This document shows positions 28,386-36,422 of a stretch of DNA of 64,000 nucleotides, one piece after another. A program made the translations under genes and the position numbers. The DNA is from Clostridium beijerinckii (GTDB lineage Bacteria; Bacillota; Clostridia; Clostridiales; Clostridiaceae). Under the pieces are notes generated by a model. It saw only the letters and a program-made list of their open reading frames with translations. It was not told where the DNA came from and made no database searches. Position 1 is the stretch's first letter; each line of letters begins with the position of its first letter. The DNA lies in the NCBI RefSeq assembly GCF_018223745.1, contig NZ_CP073653.1, forward strand, positions 4,886,001 through 4,950,000. Direction: 5' to 3'.

Positions 28386-29078
28386 TTAACTATTTTTTCT
28401 TAAAGCTCTTTCTTTTACATATTGATTATATTCTTCTATTGAATAAACTTCTGGTTCTCTTACTTCTTCCAAGAAATGTGAAGCCTCTGCATCTGCATTA
28501 CTAAATGCCAAAACTGACTTATGCATTTCTATTGCCTTGTTGTAGTCTCTATATTCATCCTTTGGAACATAAGCACCCATATGCCATCTTATCATTAAAC
28601 ATTCTTCTAATGATAACTTGACAAACTGTTGAAGTAGAATTACACTTTTCTCTCCATGTCCTAAAGGAATTTTATCGTCAAATTCATAGGCTGCATATCC
28701 TATCCACTTTCCTGTCATCTCATCTTTTTTTAATCTCATAGTTTTTTCATAAAAATTACACTTACACAAATCATGTAGATATCCTGTTAAATACATTGTA
28801 TCATGACTCAAACCTAGGTTATATTGTTTATTTTTTTGTATTAATAATTCAACAACATTATCAGAGTGAAGTGCTAATCCTCCATCAAAGTTTGAATGAA
28901 ACTTAGTAGATGCTGGGGCTGTAAAATAATCGGTTCTTTCTAAAAGATATTTTATTAATTCATCTATCCCATCTCTTTTAATCGAGCTCAATCTTTCTAA
29001 TATCTTATCTTTCAATTCTTGCATTTCTTTTGCTGCCTTAGCTTTTGTCATTTCCTTTAAGTCACTTAAATCACTCAT
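28386..29078 (-). CDS. HD-domain hydrolase
   Basis: A 230-residue protein with an HD-superfamily metal phosphohydrolase fold. Metal ligands are visible as the His of GLALHSDN (about residue 71), HD in YLHDLCK (about 102-103), H in LGHGEKS (about 140), and the later RWHMG. The first 45 residues are charged and helical, possibly a coiled coil. Similar proteins occur in clostridial genomes and phages; the substrate is unknown and could be a nucleotide. It has its own gap on both sides. Confidence 0.75.
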   Translation of the reverse strand: MSDLSDLKEMTKAKAAKEMQELKDKILERLSSIKRDGIDELIKYLLERTDYFTAPASTKFHSNFDGGLALHSDNVVELLIQKNKQYNLGLSHDTMYLTGYLHDLCKCNFYEKTMRLKKDEMTGKWIGYAAYEFDDKIPLGHGEKSVILLQQFVKLSLEECLMIRWHMGAYVPKDEYRDYNKAIEMHKSVLAFSNADAEASHFLEEVREPEVYSIEEYNQYVKERALRKNS

Positions 29079-29183
29079 GAATACATCTCCTTACATTAAT
29101 CAACTTATAATTATTATTTTTTTCCTCTAAGCACATATCTATTCATTATTATGCTTCTTTTACTATTTTAACACTTTTAAGAA

Positions 29184-29219
29184 AAAACTCATATCATTGA
29201 ATTCAATGATATGAGTTTT
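29184..29219 (-). terminator. Terminator after the DUF3892 gene
   Basis: A 36-base perfect palindrome centred on GAATTC, with arms beginning AAAACTCATATCATT. The minus strand ends in a T-run. It separates the DUF3892 gene from the HD gene downstream. Confidence 0.9.
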
Positions 29220-29301
29220 CTAAGTTAAAAATATTCTTTCTTTATTTTAATAGTAACATATTCCATAGAGTTTATAAGCAAATTTTATTTAAAAAAGTAT
29301 T

Positions 29302-29646
29302 TTATTCTTCTACTACTGGCAAGGCGCTTAAATTGTTTGACTCATCATCATCTCTTAAACTCCTTAAATATTCCTCACCTTTTCTTGATGTTGAGACAGA
29401 TACTCCAGATATAGCTCCATCTTTGGCTAGCTCCACGCCTCTTTCTTTAGTTATTCTCTCTCCATTTGAAAGTTCATATCCTGTTATCTCACCCGAATGC
29501 TTTATTATAGCCTTTATAGAGCTTTTTTCAACATTTGACTGTGAATCTTCGTTATCACTTAACTTTATGTCAGTATTTGCTACAGCAGCATTATGAATAA
29601 AGTCATATGTTAATCCCATTGAAGATACATTATATTTATCCTCCAT
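29302..29646 (-). CDS. DUF3892-containing protein
   Basis: A 114-residue acidic protein. The second half (about residues 43-100), from IKAIIKHSGEITGYELSNG through DGAISGVSVSTSRKGEEYLRSLRDD, fits DUF3892, a small domain of unknown function found in Firmicutes. The N-terminal 40 residues are poorly conserved and polar. AGGAGG lies 6 bases before the ATG. It is a single gene with its own terminator. No function can be proposed. Confidence 0.75.
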   Translation of the reverse strand: MEDKYNVSSMGLTYDFIHNAAVANTDIKLSDNEDSQSNVEKSSIKAIIKHSGEITGYELSNGERITKERGVELAKDGAISGVSVSTSRKGEEYLRSLRDDDESNNLSALPVVEE

Positions 29647-29846
29647 ACAAACACCTCCTATTTTCTAGATAAGCATATGTGTATATTTCTAAACTCTGTT
29701 TTTTAATTTTTTAAAATAAACTTGCTGAATAATTAAAATATAGCAAGTCAGTATTTTAGTATATTTTCTTTTATATGCCTATTCTAAAAACCTTTAGTGT
29801 TATATTGTCCAATAAAAATACTTTAATGCATTCTATTATTTACTAT

Positions 29847-30449
29847 TTAAATATTGATATCAAATTTTTGTAATTCATCTTCCAGTTTCCTTGGTTCTTT
29901 TAAGACTATTCCTTTTAATCCAAGCTTAATAGCAGCTTCGATATTTTGCTCCATATCATCTATAAATAGAGTTTCGCCTGGTTCTAAACTATATCTATAT
30001 AGTATCTTCTCATAAATTTCTTTTTCAGGTTTAAGTAATTTCTCTTTATAAGAAACCACTCCTCCTTCAAATAATTTAAATAAGTCATACTTATTATTTA
30101 TATATTCAAAAGCTGCTAAATGAAAATTAGATAGATAATAAATTTTATAACCTTTTTGCTTTAGTTTTTTCAATGTATCCACGCTGCTTTCTATTGGAAT
30201 CAGCATATCGTACCAATTTTCAAAGACTTTATTAATTAACTCTTCACTTTCAGTGTTTCTGTTAATTATATTTCTTTTAGCATCTTCTTCACAAATTGTT
30301 CCTCTATCAAGCATTGGCCATTCATCACTCTGAAATATACATTTATATATTTCCTCTACTTTTTCTTCATCAATTTTTGATCTTACATATATCTTCGGTT
30401 GAAAATCTAAAATAACATTTCCAAGATCAAATATTATATTTTTAATCAT
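29847..30449 (-). CDS. HAD-family hydrolase (YihX-like)
   Basis: A 200-residue haloacid-dehalogenase superfamily protein. Motif I is FDLGNVILDF (Asp8, with Asn where many phosphatases have the second Asp, as in YihX). Motif II is YLSNF, motif III is the lysine of LLKPEKEIY, and motif IV is FIDDMEQNI. The cap is the short helical C1 type. YihX of E. coli is a glucose-1-phosphate phosphatase; a sugar-phosphate substrate is plausible here but unproven. It is a single gene whose promoter region abuts repeat copy R7. Confidence 0.85.
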   Translation of the reverse strand: MIKNIIFDLGNVILDFQPKIYVRSKIDEEKVEEIYKCIFQSDEWPMLDRGTICEEDAKRNIINRNTESEELINKVFENWYDMLIPIESSVDTLKKLKQKGYKIYYLSNFHLAAFEYINNKYDLFKLFEGGVVSYKEKLLKPEKEIYEKILYRYSLEPGETLFIDDMEQNIEAAIKLGLKGIVLKEPRKLEDELQKFDINI

Positions 30450-30586
30450 AAAAATTCTCCTAATTTTAATAATGTATCTTATTAACTATATGGTTCCTCA
30501 ATGATATTCAAACTTATGAAATTTCAATATTGCTGTTATTCAGAAATTTGAAACAGTTGATATGTATTGTTATCAATATGGAACCC

Positions 30587-30897
30587 TATAGATATCCAAA
30601 TTTAAAACTAAACTTATGTGATAACTTACCGAAATCATAAATATTTTGTTCCGAAAAGCTATGAAAATATCGCTAAAATTTCTAAGCAGCAAGTTGTATC
30701 CAATTTAGCATGCTCCACCTTTCAGTTTGACAAGCTAAATTGGAACAACCTACAGCTAAGAACCTTTAACAGCTCATTTTCAAATGTTTTCTCCACAAAT
30801 ATATTTATGATTTCTAGTGATGATATGAACTTAAAGTTTTAGCAAATTTGCAAATACATTCATCTAATAAGTTGAATTCTTAAATTGGATATCTATA
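30587..30897 (+). repeat. Structured terminal-inverted-repeat element, copy R7
   Basis: Full 311-bp copy, type I, very close to R1. The ends TATAGATATCC and GGATATCTATA are perfect inverted repeats. P1 is ATAAATATTTTG with CAAATATATTTAT and P4 ends in AATTTAGC with GCTAAATT, where R1 has CTTTAGC with GCTAAAAT. It is followed after only two bases by R8 in the opposite orientation. Confidence 0.88.
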
Positions 30898-30899
30898 TA

Positions 30900-31175
30900 T
30901 ATAGATATCCAATTTGAGAATTATACTTATAGCTTTAAAAATCTGCTATATCAGAAAGGACAGGTACTCTTTTGTGCAGTGTTACATTAGAGAATATGTT
31001 GCAGGCATTTCTTCATCATAAGTTGTTCCATTTTTGCTTGTCTCGAGAGCATGCTGAAATGGTGCAACTTATGCTGTTAGAAAGCCTCAACTTATTCTCA
31101 GTAACCGAAACAACAGAGTACCTGTCCTTTCGGTAAATTATTGCATAAGTCTAAGTTTTGTTTTGGATATCTATA
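30900..31175 (-). repeat. Structured terminal-inverted-repeat element, copy R8
   Basis: Full 276-bp copy, type III. The ends are TATAGATATCC and GGATATCTATA. P1 is GGACAGGTACTCT with AGAGTACCTGTCC, 13 bp without mismatch and unlike P1 of any other copy. On the minus strand P2 is GAGAATA..GTTG with CAAC..TATTCTC, and P4 is AAGTTG..CCA with TGG..CAACTT. Constant motifs ACCGAAA, TTTCTAACAG, GACAAGC and GGAACAACTT are kept. Confidence 0.88.
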
Positions 31176-31219
31176 TAATTTTATATTTGTATGATAAATT
31201 TAACTATTAATATTCCATA

Positions 31220-31783
31220 CTAAAGGCCAATATCTTCTGCTACATTTCTCATTCCTAAAATTGTATTTTCTATAACCTTGTCTAATTCCATATCTATCAT
31301 CTTGCAACCATTTAATATTACATTTCTGTCTACTCCTGCCGCAAATCCTTTAGTCTTAAATTTTTTCTTAACAGATTTAACTTCTAGATCCATTACGCTT
31401 TTAGATGGTCTCATTAATGCAGCTGCCCCTATAAGACCTGTAAGTTCATCTATTGTATAAAGTACCTTCTCAGCATTGCTTTCAGGTTTTATTTCATTTA
31501 CTATTCCATATCCATGAGATGCAACCGCTCTTATATAACTCTCCGGAAATCCTTCTTCTCTCATTATTTCTTGAGATTTAGCACAATGCTTATCTGGATA
31601 CATTTCATAATCTATATCATGAAGTAATCCAATTATGCCCCATACATCCTCATCTTCATTATAGAGTTTAGCAAAATGTCTCATTGCCCCCTCTACTGCT
31701 AGTCCATGTTTTCTGAGTGCATCACTTTTATTATACTTACAAAGTGCGTCCCATGCCTTTTGTCTATTAATTTTTTCTTCCAT
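31220..31783 (-). CDS. HD-domain hydrolase (HDIG type)
   Basis: A 187-residue HD-superfamily protein. The ligands are the His of LRKHGLAVE, HD in GLLHDIDYEMYPDKH (a hallmark of this small family), and the later H in VASHGYG. LYTIDELTGLIGAAALMRPSKS is the conserved C-terminal block. It is probably a metal-dependent nucleotide or phosphate-ester hydrolase of unknown substrate. I placed the start at MEEKINR because AGGGGGC lies upstream; seven codons further up is a second ATG without a good site. It is a single gene next to repeat R8. Confidence 0.82.
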   Translation of the reverse strand: MEEKINRQKAWDALCKYNKSDALRKHGLAVEGAMRHFAKLYNEDEDVWGIIGLLHDIDYEMYPDKHCAKSQEIMREEGFPESYIRAVASHGYGIVNEIKPESNAEKVLYTIDELTGLIGAAALMRPSKSVMDLEVKSVKKKFKTKGFAAGVDRNVILNGCKMIDMELDKVIENTILGMRNVAEDIGL

Positions 31784-32018
31784 ATTATATAGCCCCCTTA
31801 ACATATGTATATAAAATTATTTTTATTAACATTTATTTCTATATATGAAATTATATCCATGTTAATAAAAATAATATCACTATGAAAATTTATAATCAAT
31901 ATTATTAGGATTTAAGTTATAAAATTATATATATCATACTTAAGTTTCTAAATTATAACCCCAATGTAAAATCCTTCTCACTAGCATTTTTAAATGTGAA
32001 TTTATTATTCAACTTTAT

Positions 32019-32051
32019 AAATGCAGACTTCCTATTTATAAGTCTGCATTT
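32019..32051 (-). terminator. Terminator overlapping the end of the 32032 gene
   Basis: Perfect 12-bp stem AAATGCAGACTT with AAGTCTGCATTT. Its upstream arm is inside the last codons of the gene at 32032, so coding and termination signals overlap. Confidence 0.75.
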
Positions 32052-32859
32052 TATGGCTAATATTTTTATATTCATCCTTTAGCTTAGTAATTACTCTTTC
32101 TTCATCATATTTATTATACGGCCATATTCTAGTTTCTACCTTACATCTAATCCACTCAGCTTTTAAACATATTTGCACAAGCTCATCTATATCTCTATTT
32201 AGGCTTTCAATTTCATTTTCATAATTACTTACTATATAGTCGCTTTTTTCAACTATATTATTTATTAATTGCAAATCATCTCTGTATGCAGATTTAACTT
32301 CATTTTTAAGTTCTAGTAAATTTAATAAATTTATATTATTTTTATGTTCAACATTCTTATAACTATTTGCCATGGCCAAAAATTCCTTTAATATTTTTTT
32401 TTCACTTATCACATCTATAGCTTCATAAAATTTCGTTGTTATATCTTCATTTCTTTCTGCAGATTTTATTGCATTTTTACAATAATATATTAATAAATAA
32501 CTATTAAGTGTAGCTTTTAATTCTTCTACTTTTGATATTAGCTCAATATCTAGTTTTCCTGTAAAATTCAAATGCATTTTAATCAACGATACTATTTTAT
32601 CTAACTCTCTTCTATATTCAACCTTATTACTTCCATCTTTAGTTCTAATATATAAGTTAGTTATATTGCTTAGCTCTTTCAAGCTTGCAATATGCGTTCT
32701 TAATGTAGTTATCCATATGACTCTAAATCTTGTAATATTATTTATGTAAAGAGTTTTCTTGTTTTGAAATAAATTAAGCACTCCTGTTAAAAGAGTTATT
32801 AATATTCCCGTAAATGTAATTATATCTATTATTGCTATCTCCAGTTCTCCGATTCTCAT
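32032..32859 (-). CDS. Unknown protein with one N-terminal membrane helix
   Basis: A 275-residue protein I do not recognise. One hydrophobic segment (about residues 8-30) is followed by an almost wholly helical, charged domain. Near the membrane is NITRFRVIWITTLRTHIASLKEL, and near the end LVQICLKAEWIRCKVETRIWPYN. These two blocks look like the most conserved parts. The layout recalls membrane-tethered helical proteins found beside defence genes, but no such partner is present, so no function is proposed. The ATG has a weak ribosome site (TAGGAGA). Confidence 0.65.
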   Translation of the reverse strand: MRIGELEIAIIDIITFTGILITLLTGVLNLFQNKKTLYINNITRFRVIWITTLRTHIASLKELSNITNLYIRTKDGSNKVEYRRELDKIVSLIKMHLNFTGKLDIELISKVEELKATLNSYLLIYYCKNAIKSAERNEDITTKFYEAIDVISEKKILKEFLAMANSYKNVEHKNNINLLNLLELKNEVKSAYRDDLQLINNIVEKSDYIVSNYENEIESLNRDIDELVQICLKAEWIRCKVETRIWPYNKYDEERVITKLKDEYKNISHKMQTYK

Positions 32860-33087
32860 AAAATTCTCCTAAGTTCCTTAGCTTATATTCTCTAGCTGTC
32901 TTTATATTTCATAAACAAACATAAAAAAGAACTAAGATTACAGTTCTCAGCCCTCGTTCTTGTGTTTATTTTATTCATTTTTTCCTCTTTTATTCTGTAT
33001 TCTAAGCATAAAATATTTTCTTTCATTAATATATATATTTCAAAAATGATTCTTCATGATAATTCTAAAGATATTGCAATAATTTTA

Positions 33088-33136
33088 GTTGCAATTGTGA
33101 ATTGTGCAATGTGCGTTGTGCATTGTGAATTGCAAC
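33088..33136. repeat. Short imperfect GTGAATTG-type repeat
   Basis: The stretch repeats ATTGTGAATTG and GTGCATTGTG units and is flanked by GTTGCAATT and AATTGCAAC, so it can fold. Such degenerate repeats occur in intergenic DNA of many bacteria. It is the only structure I see in the 369-bp gap 32860-33228. Confidence 0.5.
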
Positions 33137-33228
33137 ATATATATATTTTATTATAGATTAAATTTTAGTATCCTTTTATATGCCTCTGTAATAAACTATA
33201 ATAAAGCAATTAACAAAAAGGTGGTAAA

Positions 33229-33672
33229 ATGAATCCTTTATTAAGTATGATACTCAGTTCCCTATTTAATGGAATGGGTGGCGGATTTAGAAATCCCATG
33301 ATGCCTAACCAAAATGGTGGCAGTAATCCAAATCAAATGGGTGGTAATCCTTTATTGAACATGCTTATGGGTGGCATGGGTGGCGGCATGAACCCTATGA
33401 ATGGAAATCCATTAATGAACATGTTGATGGGAAATATGGGCGGATCTAACGGTTCTCCATTTAATAATCCAAATAACAACCCTAACATGAATAATGCAAA
33501 TAATATGAATAGCAATGGTCCAAATATGAATAATATGGGAAATATGAACGATATTAATTCCTTATTAAGTATGCTAATGGGAAATCAGGGCAATATGCCT
33601 ATGAATAATATGAATAATATGATGAACAATATGAACAACAATTCAAATAGACATTCCCATTCAAAAAAATAG
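33229..33672 (+). CDS. Met/Asn/Gly-rich low-complexity protein
   Basis: A 147-residue protein made almost wholly of Met, Asn, Gly, Pro, Leu and Ser. Four imperfect copies of a unit appear: NPLLSMILSSLFNGMGG (residue 2), NPLLNMLMGGMGG (40), NPLMNMLMGNMGG (60) and NSLLSMLMGNQGN (109). They are separated by Asn/Met-rich spacers, and the tail is SNRHSHSKK. AAGGTGG lies upstream and a strong terminator follows, so it looks like a real gene. The composition recalls Asn-rich aggregating or spore-coat-like proteins, but no family is recognised. It lies just before the gal operon with its own terminator. Confidence 0.72.
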   Translation: MNPLLSMILSSLFNGMGGGFRNPMMPNQNGGSNPNQMGGNPLLNMLMGGMGGGMNPMNGNPLMNMLMGNMGGSNGSPFNNPNNNPNMNNANNMNSNGPNMNNMGNMNDINSLLSMLMGNQGNMPMNNMNNMMNNMNNNSNRHSHSKK

Positions 33673-33682
33673 TGGACATTCT

Positions 33683-33722
33683 AATAGGTAGCTTAAAATT
33701 TAGGCTACCTATTAAATTTTAT
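33683..33722 (+). terminator. Terminator after the Met/Asn/Gly-rich gene
   Basis: Perfect 10-bp stem AATAGGTAGC with GCTACCTATT and a T-rich tail, 11 bp after the stop codon. It separates this gene from the gal operon promoter. Confidence 0.85.
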
Positions 33723-33923
33723 AACAGTAAGCCTTTTCTATAAAAATATTCTAAATTTATATATTCTCAAATAATCACTTCAGAAATAATTATTATTTGT
33801 AATCTTTCTCATGAAAGATTAAGCTTATCACTGTTGTCCTATTAAGCCTCTATCTATAGTGTATATTCACAGATTTTGTATATATCTAAAAAATTCTAAA
33901 TTTTCTTAATTCCCTCTTTACTT

Positions 33924-33949
33924 TTTAATAGTAATCGCTTACTATTAAA
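33924..33949 (+). promoter_or_regulatory. Palindromic LacI-family operator before galK
   Basis: An inverted repeat with perfect 11-base arms (TTTAATAGTAA and TTACTATTAAA) around TCGC, 20 bp before the galK start codon. The central CG and arm length suit a LacI-family repressor. GalR, encoded at the end of the same operon, is the likely ligand. The core AGTAATCGCTTACT also matches the CcpA consensus at all but its two outer bases, so dual use is possible. Confidence 0.75.
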
Positions 33950-33969
33950 TTAAAAGGGAGGTATTAAAT

Positions 33970-35139
33970 ATGGAGAATATTAATGTATTAAAAAGTGATT
34001 TCACAAAATTATTTGCAAAAGATGCTGAAAGTGTTTTCTTTTCACCTGGAAGAGTTAATTTAATTGGAGAACATACTGATTACAATGGAGGTAATGTCTT
34101 TCCTTGCGCTCTTACTATTGGAACTTATGCTTTAGTTAGACAAAGAGAAGATAAAAATGTATTAGTTAACTCTTTAAACTTTAAAGAATTAGGAATTTTA
34201 GAATTTAGTTTAGAGAATATGATATATGAAAAACAACACGATTGGGCCAATTATCCTAAAGGTGTAATTAAAACTTTTGAAAATCATGGTTATAATATTC
34301 CTAACGGATTTGAAATACTTTTCTATGGAAATATTCCAAATGGTTCTGGATTGTCCTCTTCTGCTTCAATAGAAGTTTTGATGGGAACTATATTAAATGA
34401 TTTGTTCAATTTAAATATCAACATGGTTGATATAGTAAAAATGTGTCAAGAAGCTGAAAATAAATTTATCGGTGTAAATTGTGGAATAATGGATCAATTT
34501 GCTATTGGCATGGGAAAGGAAAATTGTGCGATTCTTTTAGATTGTAATACCTTGAAATATTCATACAGTACTATTGCTATGGATGGCTACAAGATAGTAA
34601 TTGCCAATACAAATAAAAAGCGTGGTCTAGCTGACTCTAAGTACAATGAAAGACGAAGTGAATGTGAAACTGCCTTAGCTGAAATACAAAAAGTTAAGAA
34701 TATTAATGCTTTAGGTGAGCTTACAGAAGAAGAATTTGAAGAAGTTAAATCTTGTATTTCAGATCCTATTAAAGCAAAAAGAGCAAAACATGCAGTATAT
34801 GAAAATAGAAGAACATTAAAGGCTGTAAAAGCTCTAGAAGAAAATGATTTAACTCTATTCGGAAAACTTATGAATGATTCTCACATTTCTCTAAGAGATG
34901 ATTATGAAGTTACTGGAATAGAGCTAGATACTTTAGTTTCTCTTGCTTGGAAAAGTGAAGGTGTAATTGGAGCTCGTATGACAGGCGCTGGTTTCGGGGG
35001 CTGCACAGTTAATATTGTTAAAGAAGACTGTATAGATTCATTTGTAGAAAAAGTTAAAGCCGAATATACAAGCAAAATTGGCTATGAACCTAGCTTCTAT
35101 GTAGTTAGCATTTCAGATGGAACAAGAAAAATTGGATAA
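33970..35139 (+). CDS. galK: Galactokinase
   Basis: A 389-residue GHMP kinase that phosphorylates galactose to galactose-1-phosphate with ATP. The galactokinase signature GRVNLIGEHTDYNGG lies at about residues 28-42, the ATP loop PNGSGLSSSASIEV at about 120-133, and the third GHMP motif GARMTGAGFGGC near 335. The ribosome site GGGAGG is 8 bases before the ATG, directly after the operator. It is the first gene of the galK-galE-galT-galR operon. It receives galactose from the alpha-galactosidases and from mglBAC. Confidence 0.97.
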   Translation: MENINVLKSDFTKLFAKDAESVFFSPGRVNLIGEHTDYNGGNVFPCALTIGTYALVRQREDKNVLVNSLNFKELGILEFSLENMIYEKQHDWANYPKGVIKTFENHGYNIPNGFEILFYGNIPNGSGLSSSASIEVLMGTILNDLFNLNINMVDIVKMCQEAENKFIGVNCGIMDQFAIGMGKENCAILLDCNTLKYSYSTIAMDGYKIVIANTNKKRGLADSKYNERRSECETALAEIQKVKNINALGELTEEEFEEVKSCISDPIKAKRAKHAVYENRRTLKAVKALEENDLTLFGKLMNDSHISLRDDYEVTGIELDTLVSLAWKSEGVIGARMTGAGFGGCTVNIVKEDCIDSFVEKVKAEYTSKIGYEPSFYVVSISDGTRKIG

Positions 35140-35246
35140 AAGATTTACTACTTAAGATTTTATTAAGTTGATTATAAGAAAGATTTAGTTTAAATTTAAA
35201 GTATAAGTCTTTAAACCAAATCAATAAAAATAAGGGAGATGTTAAT

Positions 35247-36239
35247 ATGTCAATATTAGTTTGTGGTGGTGCTGGATATATCGGCTCTCATACAGTTCAT
35301 GAACTTGTAAAACAAAATAAAGACGTAATAATAGTTGATAATTTACAATCAGGTCATATGAAAGCTGTAAATCCAAAAGCAAAATTTTATAAAGGTGATA
35401 TAAGAGATTCTGAGTTTTTAGATAAAGTTTTTTCTGAAAATAAAATCGATGCTATTATACATTTCGCTGCTAATTCTTTAGTTGGCGAAAGTATGGTAAA
35501 ACCTCTACTATATTTCAATAATAATGTATATGGTATGCAAATATTACTTGAAAGCATGGTAAAACATGATATTAAGAATATAGTTTTTTCTTCAACTGCA
35601 GCAGTATATGGAGAACCAAAGAAAATTCCTATCTCTGAAGATGATGAAACAAATCCAACTAATACCTATGGTGAAACAAAGCTGACTATGGAAAAAATGA
35701 TGAAATGGGTTAGCAAAGCTAATGGAATAAATTACGTTTCTTTAAGATACTTTAATGCAGCTGGTGCACTAGAAGATGGAAGCATCGGTGAGGATCACTC
35801 TCCTGAAAGTCACTTAATACCTCTAATACTTCAAGTTCCACTTGGAAAAAGAGAAGCTATAACTGTTTTTGGAGAAGATTATGATACTCCTGATGGTACT
35901 TGTATAAGAGATTATATTCATGTACTAGACTTAGCAGACGCACATATAAAAGCTGTTGAGTATTTACAAAGCGGAAATAAAAGTAACATCTTCAATCTAG
36001 GTAATGGAATTGGCTTTAGCGTTAAAGAAATGATTGATTCAGCTAAAGAAGCAACTAGTGAAGAAATTGAAGTTGTTGTGGGCGAAAGACGTGCTGGTGA
36101 TCCTGCAAGATTAATAGCTTCTAATGAAAAAGCTCAAAAGATTCTAGGCTGGACTCCTAAATATACTGATGTAAAAGCTATAATCAAAACAGCTTGGACA
36201 TGGCACAAAAATAATCCTAACGGATATGATGACAAATAA
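35247..36239 (+). CDS. galE: UDP-glucose 4-epimerase
   Basis: A 330-residue short-chain dehydrogenase-type epimerase that interconverts UDP-galactose and UDP-glucose. The NAD motif GGAGYIGSHT is at residues 7-16, SSTAAVYG carries the catalytic Ser/Thr near 124, and the Tyr-x3-Lys pair is in TYGETKLTME near 149. RYFNAAGA and DGTCIRDYIHVLDLADAH are family blocks. It is 107 bp downstream of galK with its own GGGAGA ribosome site. Confidence 0.97.
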   Translation: MSILVCGGAGYIGSHTVHELVKQNKDVIIVDNLQSGHMKAVNPKAKFYKGDIRDSEFLDKVFSENKIDAIIHFAANSLVGESMVKPLLYFNNNVYGMQILLESMVKHDIKNIVFSSTAAVYGEPKKIPISEDDETNPTNTYGETKLTMEKMMKWVSKANGINYVSLRYFNAAGALEDGSIGEDHSPESHLIPLILQVPLGKREAITVFGEDYDTPDGTCIRDYIHVLDLADAHIKAVEYLQSGNKSNIFNLGNGIGFSVKEMIDSAKEATSEEIEVVVGERRAGDPARLIASNEKAQKILGWTPKYTDVKAIIKTAWTWHKNNPNGYDDK

Positions 36240-36268
36240 TAAAATCATATAGAATTTTAAAATTTATC

Positions 36269-36376
36269 TTGGGAAACTAGAGCCAACCTAAAAACTTATA
36301 TGGTTCAAGTTTCCGCCACCTAGGCATAGAAAAAGATAAGTCTATGAAATAAACTAACATGGACTTATTTTTTAGA
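36269..36376 (+). promoter_or_regulatory. Structured leader with terminator before galT
   Basis: First part (about 36270-36332): GGAAACT pairs with AGTTTCC, and inside it AACC with GGTT. A six-base bulge (AGAGCC) lies on one side, followed by CGCCACCTAGGCA. The bulge GCC could pair with the later GGC as a pseudoknot. Second part (about 36330-36376): AAGATAAGTCTATG pairs with CATGGACTTATTTT and is followed by T's, a terminator. Together they look like a riboswitch or attenuator, but I cannot match a known class. The simpler reading is a terminator after galE with chance pairing upstream. Confidence 0.45.
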
Positions 36377-36422
36377 TATGTCTTAGATTAATACCTTTTG
36401 TTAAAATTGAGGAGGTTTTAGC

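Noticed and set aside
29184..29219. Operator role for the long perfect palindrome
   Set aside because: Its position after a stop codon and the T-run on the right strand fit a terminator better.
36269..36376. ZTP (pfl) or preQ1 riboswitch before galT
   Set aside because: The CCGCC..GGCA stretch recalls the ZTP type, but the conserved 5' half is absent, and no preQ1 core is present.
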